64,000 bases of DNA from Parendozoicomonas haliclonae (lineage in GTDB: Bacteria; Pseudomonadota; Gammaproteobacteria; Pseudomonadales; Endozoicomonadaceae), in NCBI RefSeq assembly GCF_900174585.1, contig NZ_FWPT01000011.1, forward strand, positions 62,001-126,000. The letters run 5' to 3'. Shown in pieces: positions 1-8,440 of this stretch. How positions within the stretch are numbered: the stretch's first letter is position 1; each line of letters begins with the position of its first letter. The notes beneath the pieces were generated by a model. It was given only the letters and a program-made list of their open reading frames with translations, did not search any database and was not told the origin of the DNA. The position numbers were made by a program, and so were the translations under genes.

Positions 1-2594
1 AGCTGGGCCGGGGTCACACCGGCACTGGAAGGCAGGCCGGTCATAATCTCTTCTTTAAACGCCTCGTAGTCCGAAGAGCGGCCAACACCGATATAGCATT
101 TGAACTGATCGGCATTCGGCGTGAACTCACGGCCCATATTGGCATCAATCCACGGCATGGCGCGGGACAGCCAGCTGGAGAAGACCTTCTGACGGGAGGC
201 CGGATCCATCTTCTCAAGAGCCTGTACCAGCGGATCTTTCTGATCCTGTTCAACGCCAGAGTATTCCTGCTTGGCACGCTTGCTCAGGCAACGGAAGATC
301 TGACGCTGACCGTCGTCTGACTTCAGCTTCTGGAACAGTTCTTTAGAACCACCGATCTCTTCCAGAGCCTCTTCGGCCCAGGTTGCCAGTGTTTCGTCAC
401 TTGGCATACTGTGGGTGCTGACAGGTGTTTCTATCTTGCGATAGTTGGCGTATGTCTTACTGTTATCCTGAGCCAGACGACGCTCAAACTCACGAATACC
501 TTCCAGCATCGCCATAACCGATGCCCGGCCATTCTGCAGCTCACCAACCAGGCCACTCCATACGGCTTCGCCCTGATCATCAATACCCTGGTTCTCACCC
601 AGGAAGGCAGAGAGTTCTTCCAGCAGTTTTGCTGCCTGCTGGGCAGCGGTCGCACGCAGGTGGAACTTAAGGTAGTTGGCGATCTCGTCTTTCAGATCTT
701 CCAGAATCGCCCGTGCCTGCTTCTCCTTGGAGCCAAACAGACTCTTGCCACGAGTTTCCGTCAGGTTAGAGAGCAGACGCTCCACTTCGCTGTTACGCAG
801 AGCATCTTTGATCTCGTTGTACTTCTGAACATTGTCGTTCTGATTCTTCACCACACCATCATGGGAAGACGACAATTTCTCTTTAACCTGCTCAACCAGT
901 GACAGAACATACTCAAGGCCGCCCAGTTCACGGTTGTCCAGATACTGGTAAAGCTTCTCCTGAAGCTCGTTCTGGATTTCCGTACGCAGCAATCGGCGGG
1001 CTTCTGTAATACGGTCTTCACTGGTATCCGAGGTGCGATCCTGATTACGGATGCAGTCACGCTCCAGCGTGCCCATCACATCACGAATCTCTTTCGGCCA
1101 GTCATCCTTTTCAAAGGTATCGGCGATATTTTCCAGCTCGGCACTCACACGATTTTCGATACCGGCCAGGAGATTGCCCTGGCGGTCTTTCAGCAGACGT
1201 TCGGTCAGCGGATAGTCATAGAAGGTACCGTCAGACAACTTCAGCTCGACACCTTTACTGAGACGAGGCTTTTCTTCAAACAACACTCTCTTCAGGGAGA
1301 GATGGTTGTTCATAAACTCGTCGCGCTGCTTGTCGGTCGCGCGGTTCTTCTCGCCATCAGTCGAGGCAACACCGAAGAACACTTCCAGCATGGCCTTGGT
1401 CCAGCTGTACACGCCCTGATCGATGATATTGGCACTCTGGGTATCCAGTACCGACTGACCAAAGGCCGAGTAACCCTTGAAGTAGTTCAGCTTCATATCA
1501 CCGAACCGGCTCTGGGGAACTGGCGCGGAGAACGGAGTGATCTTATGCTGGGACTGGTTAACAGCTACGGAACGCTTTTTGTTGGCAAAGTCTGCGGAGC
1601 GGAAATCTTCAAACAGGGTATCCGCAACCATCTCGTAAACATCTTTCTGGTCTTCGGTGCCCTGCCCGGACAGGTTGCCGGAATCAATCAGATAGACTTC
1701 GTCGTATGGCTTAACGCTAAGCTGCAGGTTGTCGTGCAGATCCCAGCGTTTTACGAAGTTGCTGCCACCCTTCATGCATGTTTCCAGCTCCATCAGGGAC
1801 GCATAGCCATTGGCTTCGGTACGGTCCTTGTTGGCGGATGCATAGCCGGAAGGCAGGAACATCATCAGATCAACTTCGTGGGCGGAGACATCCTGACTGG
1901 CAATTGCGCCAGACAGCCAGCCCATATCCAGGAAGGAACCCGCGCCGGTACCACCGGCAATAGAACCGATTACAACGATACGGAATTTGCTGGTATCAAT
2001 CTCCAGTCCCAGCTTTTTGAGGTCTGCTTCCTTGGAGAGGCTGCTCTTCAGGGAGTGCAGTTTGTTGCGGATCATATCCCGCAGCTTGGGATACTTATCA
2101 AAGAAGTAAAGACGGGAAACACCACGAATCTGGCCCGCGCCCTTGGAGGGATCAATACCCAGCTCACGAATCTTGCGAGGGGTCAGCGGCGACCATTCGG
2201 CAATATGGGGATAACGGTCAAGGTCATCATCGCTGCGGCTGTACTTCTCGATATTGAAGCTTTCGATCAGCTTGTCTTCATCGCTGAGTTTGACCAGCTC
2301 GCTCAAGGCATCCAGCTCTTTCTTACGGGACTTGCCGGACTCAACCACAGAGCCGTGATCCAGATCGAAGTGGATAAACTCCGCAATATGGAATTTTTCC
2401 AGGGATTCCACACGGCGAGGGTCAATGGCTGAGCCCCAGGTCGCGTTCAAAATACGACGGCGCACACGCAGTGCGACTTCCATCCCGGTACCACCGACAG
2501 CGATAAACAGCGTTGGTCTTAATTTAACCGTCTGTTCACCCTGATCGTTCACACCACCCAGCTGTACGCCAGCCTTCTGAGAACCTTGTTCCAT
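1..2594 (-). CDS. Tubulin/FtsZ-like GTPase (Tubulin_2 type), 3' end outside the window
   Basis: The frame is open from an ATG at 2594 to the left edge, about 864 codons without a stop, so the C-terminus is missing. Near the N-terminus it reads LFIAVGGTGMEVALRVRRR, and about residue 210 IGSIAGGTGAGSFLDMG, which matches the glycine-rich GTP-binding T4 loop (GGGTGxG) of the tubulin/FtsZ superfamily. The length and spacing fit the large bacterial tubulin-like family (PF13809) rather than cell-division FtsZ. The middle and C-terminal parts are charged and helical, suggesting coiled regions. The start is supported by a purine-rich AAGGAAGGGG just upstream. It is the last visible gene of a four-gene operon with a 21-bp gap to the membrane protein before it. 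Nucleotide-dependent polymerisation tied to a membrane anchor is inferred, not shown. Confidence 0.8.
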   Translation of the reverse strand, partial: MEQGSQKAGVQLGGVNDQGEQTVKLRPTLFIAVGGTGMEVALRVRRRILNATWGSAIDPRRVESLEKFHIAEFIHFDLDHGSVVESGKSRKKELDALSELVKLSDEDKLIESFNIEKYSRSDDDLDRYPHIAEWSPLTPRKIRELGIDPSKGAGQIRGVSRLYFFDKYPKLRDMIRNKLHSLKSSLSKEADLKKLGLEIDTSKFRIVVIGSIAGGTGAGSFLDMGWLSGAIASQDVSAHEVDLMMFLPSGYASANKDRTEANGYASLMELETCMKGGSNFVKRWDLHDNLQLSVKPYDEVYLIDSGNLSGQGTEDQKDVYEMVADTLFEDFRSADFANKKRSVAVNQSQHKITPFSAPVPQSRFGDMKLNYFKGYSAFGQSVLDTQSANIIDQGVYSWTKAMLEVFFGVASTDGEKNRATDKQRDEFMNNHLSLKRVLFEEKPRLSKGVELKLSDGTFYDYPLTERLLKDRQGNLLAGIENRVSAELENIADTFEKDDWPKEIRDVMGTLERDCIRNQDRTSDTSEDRITEARRLLRTEIQNELQEKLYQYLDNRELGGLEYVLSLVEQVKEKLSSSHDGVVKNQNDNVQKYNEIKDALRNSEVERLLSNLTETRGKSLFGSKEKQARAILEDLKDEIANYLKFHLRATAAQQAAKLLEELSAFLGENQGIDDQGEAVWSGLVGELQNGRASVMAMLEGIREFERRLAQDNSKTYANYRKIETPVSTHSMPSDETLATWAEEALEEIGGSKELFQKLKSDDGQRQIFRCLSKRAKQEYSGVEQDQKDPLVQALEKMDPASRQKVFSSWLSRAMPWIDANMGREFTPNADQFKCYIGVGRSSDYEAFKEEIMTGLPSSAGVTPAQ

Positions 2595-2615
2595 AGCTTT
2601 CCCCTTCCTTGTCGG

Positions 2616-3023
2616 TTAGCCGCGGCTGGAGCGCCAGGTGAATATCAGTGTCAGCAACGGCAGCACGCCCAGTCCAACAAGAACCTGAGGCACCATGACA
2701 GAAGCAGGGCCAAGGATCATGACCAGAACAGCAGCTGATGTAGTGGTCAGGAAGCCAAACAACCACCAGGAGGCCGCACCGGCATCATTGGGGGAGAAAC
2801 GCTTGTTCTTGACCAGAGACTGGGCAAAGGCATTCTTCATAAAGAAAAACACCACCATCAGTACCACCATAATGCCGGCACCAATAGCGAAGTCCCGCAT
2901 AATGGTTTCCGCTTCCGGCATCGCTGGAAACTGTGAACCGGCAGGAGTCGTTGCCTGACCGGTGGTTGTTTCAGCGCCTGGCGCAGGCAGAGTAAATCCG
3001 TTGTCGCTGTTATTGTTGGCCAT
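2616..3023 (-). CDS. Small membrane protein with three predicted helices, tubulin-like operon
   Basis: 135 residues. The N-terminal 40 residues are polar, Thr/Pro/Ala-rich and probably disordered. Three hydrophobic segments follow at about 47-66, 85-107 and 109-127, and the protein ends in a short basic tail (WRSSRG). No known family recognised. It lies between the VWA-like gene (57-bp gap) and the tubulin-like gene (21-bp gap), all on the minus strand, so co-transcription is likely. A role as a membrane anchor or partner for the tubulin-like polymer is inferred from position only. Start is the ATG followed by an Asn-rich stretch (MANNNSDNG). Confidence 0.75.
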   Translation of the reverse strand: MANNNSDNGFTLPAPGAETTTGQATTPAGSQFPAMPEAETIMRDFAIGAGIMVVLMVVFFFMKNAFAQSLVKNKRFSPNDAGAASWWLFGFLTTTSAAVLVMILGPASVMVPQVLVGLGVLPLLTLIFTWRSSRG

Positions 3024-3080
3024 AGTCTTCTATTTGTTATCTGTCTGTTGTTTTTCTTTCGTGATGTGCCGGTTCGAGAG

Positions 3081-4553
3081 TTAACGAAGCACTTTCACGC
3101 TGTTTTCCGGTTCTACCGACACCACCTGCGGTGCGCCCAAACCCCGTTTAACTGTTGCTATCACCTCACCTTCAAAGGTGATGTCTTTACTGCTGAAGGC
3201 ACCAAGTGCCAGCTTACGCCGCTCACCATTCACCGACAGGTTGTAGCTTTTGCTACCGCCGTTCTGAGCCAGGAAAAACGCACCGGCCAACAGTCCAAGT
3301 ACCAGCAGAATAATCAGGATCAGTGGAAATAACGGATAGCTGATCTTCAGATAAACCGGGATATGAGCGACAGATGTCTTTATTTCATCCGGTGGCGTAA
3401 ACACCCGTGGCAGAGGATCACCCGGAAAGAGGCGCTGCAGTTTCTGAATAAAGGCCGGATCCACACTGAGTCTTTGGCCTGAGAGTTGAATACTCACAAC
3501 CGCCGGCAGGGTGACCTGCTTACCGGCGCTGGACAGGGCTTCCAGAGACCAAATAGAAGGAATCTCGCCCAGTGGAATCGGCAGACGGACAGCCATATCC
3601 ACACTCTCACCCGGACGGAGGTTATTCAAATTGGTAAGCGACACCGGCAGAGCGTTGTTCCAGCCATTGCCTTTGATACCAGCAGAGATAGCCGCCTGAT
3701 TAATCACATAAGGTGAAAAGTCATTCACCATTTTCGCCTGAATCTCGGCAACCGGCAGATCAATACCAGCATCGACATTCAAAATCAGGGATTGCTGGTC
3801 AGAAGCCAGAGATGCCGATATCTGATCACTGCCCACAACACCTTGAGGAATCAAACGAACAGGTTCTGCATCCAGAGGTTTCAGCCGCGCCGGGGCCTGG
3901 TTCAGCACCTTCCCGATCTGCCCACTCTGTTGCAAAGCCGTCAGATACTTCCCAGCTTCATCACCGTAGGCCAGCGCATAAATCATCAGGCCGGAAGATC
4001 GGTAATGACGACCCTGAACGGACATCCCTACCGGGAAAGCCAGTACCCGGCTGATGGATTTCTCACGATGCAGAAGGTTGTAAAACTCCTTGTTCTTGCG
4101 AGCAGTATCCTGACTGTTATCCGGACTGTTCTTGTTATTGGTAAACAGCCAGATGATGCCGGGCTTACCCTTGAAGCCGTTGATAATCGTCGAACGAATG
4201 GCTTCATTCAGATCGGTATCGGCATAGGAACTCCGCCCCGGTTTACGCGCCAAGGTAACCTGATTCACCGCACTCTGATAATCCCCACTCCGGTTTCCGC
4301 TATAAACCAGCTTCGGCGAAGGGTTGCCCTGCAGACTCTGATTAAAACCCGCCACCAGAACCTGATCCTGAGGGCCAGCCGTAACACTGATAACAGCATT
4401 AACCAGCGGTTTGAACTGGGAACTGGAATCCGCATAGAAAGGTTCCATCCAGCCAGAGTTCTGCATCAGGTAAGCCTGCTGAACAGCATGTGCAGACCAT
4501 GAACAGACCATCAGCAGGGCAAGGGCTGCCCGGAGAAAGATATTCCTGTTCAC
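3081..4553 (-). CDS. Exported, membrane-anchored VWA-like protein with a degenerate MIDAS
   Basis: 490 residues from a GTG start that overlaps the TGA of the upstream gene (GTGA), implying translational coupling; a longer reading from 4604 would run further into that gene. A Sec signal peptide covers residues 1-23 (cleavage after AHA). The mature N-terminus resembles a von Willebrand A fold: a first strand ending QNSGWM where DxSxS is expected, a TDLNEAI segment at the second metal-binding position, and IIWLFTNN where a LLTDG-type strand would be. The Asp of the first MIDAS motif is therefore Gln, and metal binding may be lost. A C-terminal transmembrane helix (PLFPLILIILLVLGLLAG) is followed by about 60 cytoplasmic residues. 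It probably links the periplasm to the cytoplasmic tubulin-like protein; this is inference. Confidence 0.72.
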   Translation of the reverse strand: MNRNIFLRAALALLMVCSWSAHAVQQAYLMQNSGWMEPFYADSSSQFKPLVNAVISVTAGPQDQVLVAGFNQSLQGNPSPKLVYSGNRSGDYQSAVNQVTLARKPGRSSYADTDLNEAIRSTIINGFKGKPGIIWLFTNNKNSPDNSQDTARKNKEFYNLLHREKSISRVLAFPVGMSVQGRHYRSSGLMIYALAYGDEAGKYLTALQQSGQIGKVLNQAPARLKPLDAEPVRLIPQGVVGSDQISASLASDQQSLILNVDAGIDLPVAEIQAKMVNDFSPYVINQAAISAGIKGNGWNNALPVSLTNLNNLRPGESVDMAVRLPIPLGEIPSIWSLEALSSAGKQVTLPAVVSIQLSGQRLSVDPAFIQKLQRLFPGDPLPRVFTPPDEIKTSVAHIPVYLKISYPLFPLILIILLVLGLLAGAFFLAQNGGSKSYNLSVNGERRKLALGAFSSKDITFEGEVIATVKRGLGAPQVVSVEPENSVKVLR

Positions 4554-6082
4554 TGTTGCAGCTCCCAGCCAGAAATCTGTTGCACTTTCGGGTGGTAGAG
4601 CCACAGGTGATTGTTATAAACAAAACACTCACTGTTCCATGGCTGCTCGGCGCTGAACCGTCCAAGGGATTGTTCCGGTTCGCCCATCATCACCACTTCG
4701 CAGGGCATAGGTGTTTTGGAACTCAACAACTCTTTCAGGGATTCCGGCGTTTGCAGTTTGATACCGAGAACCGAAGGCGTGGATGCACTCACTTCCATCA
4801 GGTTGGCGGAAAACTCCATTAACGGCAGCAACACATCACCGTTGTCGCTGTGCTGCTCCTGAATAAACCAGGGCTCACCTGCTTTGAAGTTTTCATAATC
4901 GAGGAAGTGGGTCAGACCACTGGTCATACGCGGGTTCAAAGTCTCGCGCATCTCCTGCACATCGCTCGTTCCACCAAGACGCAGGTAGCAATAATTTTCA
5001 TTGTGATGATCAAAACACAGCTGCCAGAATTGGTTCTGATATCGAGCTGGCACACCAAATTCAAACTCAGGCTCAACATTATCCGGCCATGGTCGCACCG
5101 TGCAGCTTATGCCGCTGCCAATGAAGCTCAGAATGATCTGCCCATTCTTACCGGGCCAGATAATTTTTCGTTCATCCTGCACAGCACAATGGAATAGCTG
5201 ACCACCGCCTTCTGGCAGTTCAAACCACTCACCTTCTGCTTCTGGTACTTTCAGATCATGACGGTAAATTTTTTGTGTTCCGTCATGTTCTATTGGCAGA
5301 TAGAGTGCATCACCGCGCACGGCAGGTGCCGCCTTTGGCTTGCCTTCAACAATCAGACGGGAGCGCAGGGTTCGTTGAAATAGATCGACGCGAACTTCAA
5401 CAAGGCCATTTTCACAACAGATATAGATGCAGTCTGATGCCAGAGGGTCTGTTACAACACATCCCCAGGCTTCGGCTGTCAGCGGGCTCTCAAGGATATA
5501 ACTGTCTTCATCCTTCATACGTTCCCAGGCATTCGCTTCGGGGTTGAAGTAGAAGAAGAACTGAGCGCTGATATCAACAGCCAGCAGGCGGGTTTCCTGA
5601 TATCCGAAAGAACCCACAAAGAAGTGACATTTCCCGGTCTGGGGTTTGCTCATTTCTGTATCAGGCTGGAAGCGGACTTCGTCCTTACTCACAACCTGCA
5701 GACTTTGTTCCGAGCAAGTCAGCCCAGACAATGCCGAGTTAATAACAGGCGAGGCCATAGAGACAGGGGAAAGCCAGCTTTGCGCTCCACCTATCAGGGC
5801 AGAAGGCTCTTGCAGAGAGGTCTGGCAGCTTGGGCAGAATTTGAAATGACCGGGTAAAACACCCTGTGAGCATTTGTCGGGGCTGGCAGGGCAAACTTTT
5901 ACACCCAGAAGGTTCTGCTTATCGGCAGGGAATTCACTGCCAGCATTTATAGAGGAACCTTTAATCTCAACCAGAGAGAACTTCCCTTCCTGATCAGACG
6001 TCCATGTATCAGCCACCACAGCCGGATTCACCCAAAGATTGTCCGTCAGCGACTCTTTCTGCTCTTGATCAGCGTTAGCCAT
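4550..6082 (-). CDS. Zinc-ribbon protein of unknown function, first gene of the tubulin-like operon
   Basis: 510 residues without signal peptide or membrane helix, so cytoplasmic. A four-cysteine zinc ribbon lies at C64, C71, C83 and C86 (ending CPSCQ). The remaining 400 residues are Trp/Phe-rich with repeating short beta-type stretches (for example LLAVDIS, SYILESPL, ALYLPIEHDG, KIIWPGKNG, FWQLCF), which suggests a beta-propeller, though no repeat motif was firmly recognised. It starts at an ATG at 6082 and its TGA overlaps the GTG of the VWA-like gene. It has no upstream gene on the same strand within 250 bp, so it probably carries the operon promoter. Function unknown; a scaffold or regulator for the tubulin-like system is a guess. 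Confidence 0.7.
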   Translation of the reverse strand: MANADQEQKESLTDNLWVNPAVVADTWTSDQEGKFSLVEIKGSSINAGSEFPADKQNLLGVKVCPASPDKCSQGVLPGHFKFCPSCQTSLQEPSALIGGAQSWLSPVSMASPVINSALSGLTCSEQSLQVVSKDEVRFQPDTEMSKPQTGKCHFFVGSFGYQETRLLAVDISAQFFFYFNPEANAWERMKDEDSYILESPLTAEAWGCVVTDPLASDCIYICCENGLVEVRVDLFQRTLRSRLIVEGKPKAAPAVRGDALYLPIEHDGTQKIYRHDLKVPEAEGEWFELPEGGGQLFHCAVQDERKIIWPGKNGQIILSFIGSGISCTVRPWPDNVEPEFEFGVPARYQNQFWQLCFDHHNENYCYLRLGGTSDVQEMRETLNPRMTSGLTHFLDYENFKAGEPWFIQEQHSDNGDVLLPLMEFSANLMEVSASTPSVLGIKLQTPESLKELLSSKTPMPCEVVMMGEPEQSLGRFSAEQPWNSECFVYNNHLWLYHPKVQQISGWELQQ

Positions 6083-6292
6083 AAAATATTGAGAGTTGAA
6101 GTATTTATTAGGGTGTTTTTATTGATATTTATTCTTGATTGCATACTAAACGACGAAAACAGGCTAATCAATGCCGGTTAAAATTGTGAGCTGTGTTCTT
6201 GTAAAGCTCTCTGGATTAAGGCATTACGCATCTACCGGAAGATCAGAATCAAATCTTGTCTTTTCTGCACAAAATCCGGGCAGACCTGATAC

Positions 6293-6326
6293 AAAAGAGC
6301 CCATGTCATAAGACACGGGCTCTTTT
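6293..6326 (-). terminator. Rho-independent terminator after mtnN
   Basis: AAAAGAGCCC and GGGCTCTTTT form a 10-bp stem, extended by TGTC/GACA inside, with a four-base loop. The A-run at 6293-6296 reads as a U-tract on the minus strand. It sits 14 bp beyond the mtnN stop. Confidence 0.8.
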
Positions 6327-6339
6327 TACAAAGTAAGGA

Positions 6340-7122
6340 TTAATCCTTCATCATCGCCAGCATCTTCAAGGTGATGCCCGATGAGTTATGGGCCGTTGAG
6401 GCTTTCATCTGATGGTAATCAAGATGAGCCGTACCATCGGCTTTGTCTGAAATAGTGCGAATAACAACCAAAGGTTTGTTGTACAGGAACGCAACCTGAG
6501 CAACGGCCGCACCTTCCATCTCGACAGCCATGGCCTGATATTCTTCGTAGACGTTTCTTACGCCTTGCCTGTCCGCCATAAACTGATCACCGGTAGCAAT
6601 AATGCCAAGGTGAACATTGTCCTCGCCAACAACCTCGTGAGCCGCAAGAACGGCAATATTAATCAGTCTTTGATCCGCATAAAAGTGGCGATCACTAAAG
6701 CCATTCAGCAGGCCCGGCTGCAGACCAAAGGTTGTTAAATCAACATCATGCTGAACCAGTGCGGTGGAAATAACCACATCGCTCGGGCTCACCTGAGGGC
6801 TTACTCCGCCGGCGATACCGGTGAAGATCAGACTATCCACATGAAACTCTTTAATAAGTTCTGTAGTGGTGACCGCAGCATTTACCTTGCCCACACCGGA
6901 ACGGGTAACAACTACATTCTGACCGCACAATGTTCCTGTGTGATAGATATGACCACGCAAAGTGACTTCCTGCCGGTTCTGAATATCGGGCAGCAGCTTT
7001 TCGATTTCAACATCCATCGCCCCAATAATGGCAATGGTTTCCGGACGGGCCGCGTCAGATAGAGGAGGCGCATCTAATGACGCTGCAGGGCTCTGGTGGG
7101 ATTCCTTTTCTTTGAGGAGCAT
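6340..7122 (-). CDS. mtnN: 5'-methylthioadenosine/S-adenosylhomocysteine nucleosidase
   Basis: 260 residues. Cleaves the glycosidic bond of MTA and SAH to release adenine, in methionine salvage, SAH detoxification and AI-2 precursor formation. The family N-terminal signature IAIIGAMDVEIE, the conserved VVVTRSGVGKVNAA segment, IFTGIAGGV and the catalytic region VEMEGAAVAQVA, then VIRTISDKAD, are all present. The usual length is about 230 residues; this copy has about 30 extra N-terminal residues (MLLKEKESHQ...) before the core, with no good internal start seen, so either the extension is real or the start lies at a non-ATG codon. Single gene ended by a strong terminator. Confidence 0.93.
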   Translation of the reverse strand: MLLKEKESHQSPAASLDAPPLSDAARPETIAIIGAMDVEIEKLLPDIQNRQEVTLRGHIYHTGTLCGQNVVVTRSGVGKVNAAVTTTELIKEFHVDSLIFTGIAGGVSPQVSPSDVVISTALVQHDVDLTTFGLQPGLLNGFSDRHFYADQRLINIAVLAAHEVVGEDNVHLGIIATGDQFMADRQGVRNVYEEYQAMAVEMEGAAVAQVAFLYNKPLVVIRTISDKADGTAHLDYHQMKASTAHNSSGITLKMLAMMKD

Positions 7123-7268
7123 CGTTTACGCCCTGACTTTTTAAAATAAGGACGCGATGTTAAGTGCCACCTTCAGACCCGACTATAAGGGTAAACAACC
7201 ATGCGGAGCATTTGGGGCAGGCATAACTGCCAGAATGAACTGCTATTTCACTACTCTCCGGCCTACTT

Positions 7269-8336
7269 TTAGAGAATCATGCACCAGGTTTCAGTAGTCG
7301 CAACCCAAGGTTGTGGGGGAACGTATTCCATTGATGAACTGTCGGTGTGCTTTTCAACGGTGGGCTTCTGCTTTAGTGACTCAATATTCTTCACCCAGTC
7401 AGAAGGTTCTGGTCGGGTTCGTTTATAGAGCCCGGTGCAGGTTTTGGCGAACTCGAACCAGGGAATCAGACGACCAAGATCCGTCGCATGAGTTAACAAC
7501 CGATTCTTTTTAGCTGCATCCTGAAACTCAAGGGAGCGAGCCAGATCGATATAAATATTATCTTCAAGCTTCCAGGTGGGAAGTTTGGTGGAACCGCAGA
7601 TTGTACACAACATAACCCGGCCTAAAGCGAAGGTCTCACTCGCGCACGTCATTCCATCCTGACCACTGATCAGCTCGGGAGCAATTTTCCCAATAAGATT
7701 ATTATTCGACTTGATGTATTTGGGGGGAGCATCAACGGCCGTCACCATACCAAAATCAGCGATCACAGCTTTGAGGTTTCTATCCAGTAAGACATTGCCC
7801 GAGTGCAGATCGCCATGCATAAGACCCTGATCGCAAATCAGGTATTGCATACCGTTCACGATATCCTGCATCACCGAGACTAACACCTGCCCAGTATTGC
7901 CATCACCGGAAATCACCTGCCCTTCGATCAAAAACGACAGCGTGTGGGGATAAAACGGCATAGCCATAAATGTCCCTTCATTCCCATGATAAACACCCAA
8001 AACCTTAACGACATTGGGATGGCTCAGTTTGGCTAATGTACTGCCCTCTTTCAGGAGCTTACCTTCAGCGTTTTTTGCTTTTTGAATATCGATGCCTTCG
8101 TAACTCTGCTTAAGAGCAACATAACGATCTTCTACAAGTTTGGGCGTTGGGTAAGGTTGATAACGAGAAGTATGTTTGTGTTCTAAGCGTTCAAGATGAA
8201 GGGTATCGACCTTGTAAACCTTCCCCCAGAGTCCAGCCACAACTGTACGACACAGCTTGCGGCGTTCGATAAGAGCACACATTGTCTGCAGGCTGAACTG
8301 CCCGGAATATGTTGTTGAACTGCGATGTCCCTGCAT
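7269..8336 (-). CDS. Eukaryotic-like protein kinase domain protein, catalytic residues kept
   Basis: 355 residues with no signal peptide. A kinase fold runs from about residue 30 to 300. Visible motifs: VALK (Lys76), HPNVVKVLGVY, the catalytic loop HGDLHSGN (174-181, Arg of HRD replaced by Gly but Asp kept), DFG at 194-196 and APE at 219-221. The Gly-rich loop is poor (VVAGLWGKVYKV). The HGDLHxGN form resembles aminoglycoside-kinase-like and tyrosine-kinase-like loops, but DFG and APE favour a protein kinase. Upstream on the same strand, 104 bp away, are two tandem paralogs of unknown function. No sensor or PASTA domain, so a housekeeping PknB role is unlikely; a host-directed effector is a reasonable guess. 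Confidence 0.8.
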   Translation of the reverse strand: MQGHRSSTTYSGQFSLQTMCALIERRKLCRTVVAGLWGKVYKVDTLHLERLEHKHTSRYQPYPTPKLVEDRYVALKQSYEGIDIQKAKNAEGKLLKEGSTLAKLSHPNVVKVLGVYHGNEGTFMAMPFYPHTLSFLIEGQVISGDGNTGQVLVSVMQDIVNGMQYLICDQGLMHGDLHSGNVLLDRNLKAVIADFGMVTAVDAPPKYIKSNNNLIGKIAPELISGQDGMTCASETFALGRVMLCTICGSTKLPTWKLEDNIYIDLARSLEFQDAAKKNRLLTHATDLGRLIPWFEFAKTCTGLYKRTRPEPSDWVKNIESLKQKPTVEKHTDSSSMEYVPPQPWVATTETWCMIL

Positions 8337-8440
8337 TTCATCCCTGTCATAGAGCGTTTGTTATTTATATTCGACTCGTGGGAAGAAAGGATGTTTCTTA
8401 GAGGGCTAACACCCCTGTCAGTCTGTCTGCTGTGGCATTA

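Noticed and set aside
1302-2432. Long plus-strand frame of 376 codons
   Set aside because: It lies fully opposite the tubulin-like gene, whose reading carries clear GTP-binding motifs, and its own translation matches no family.
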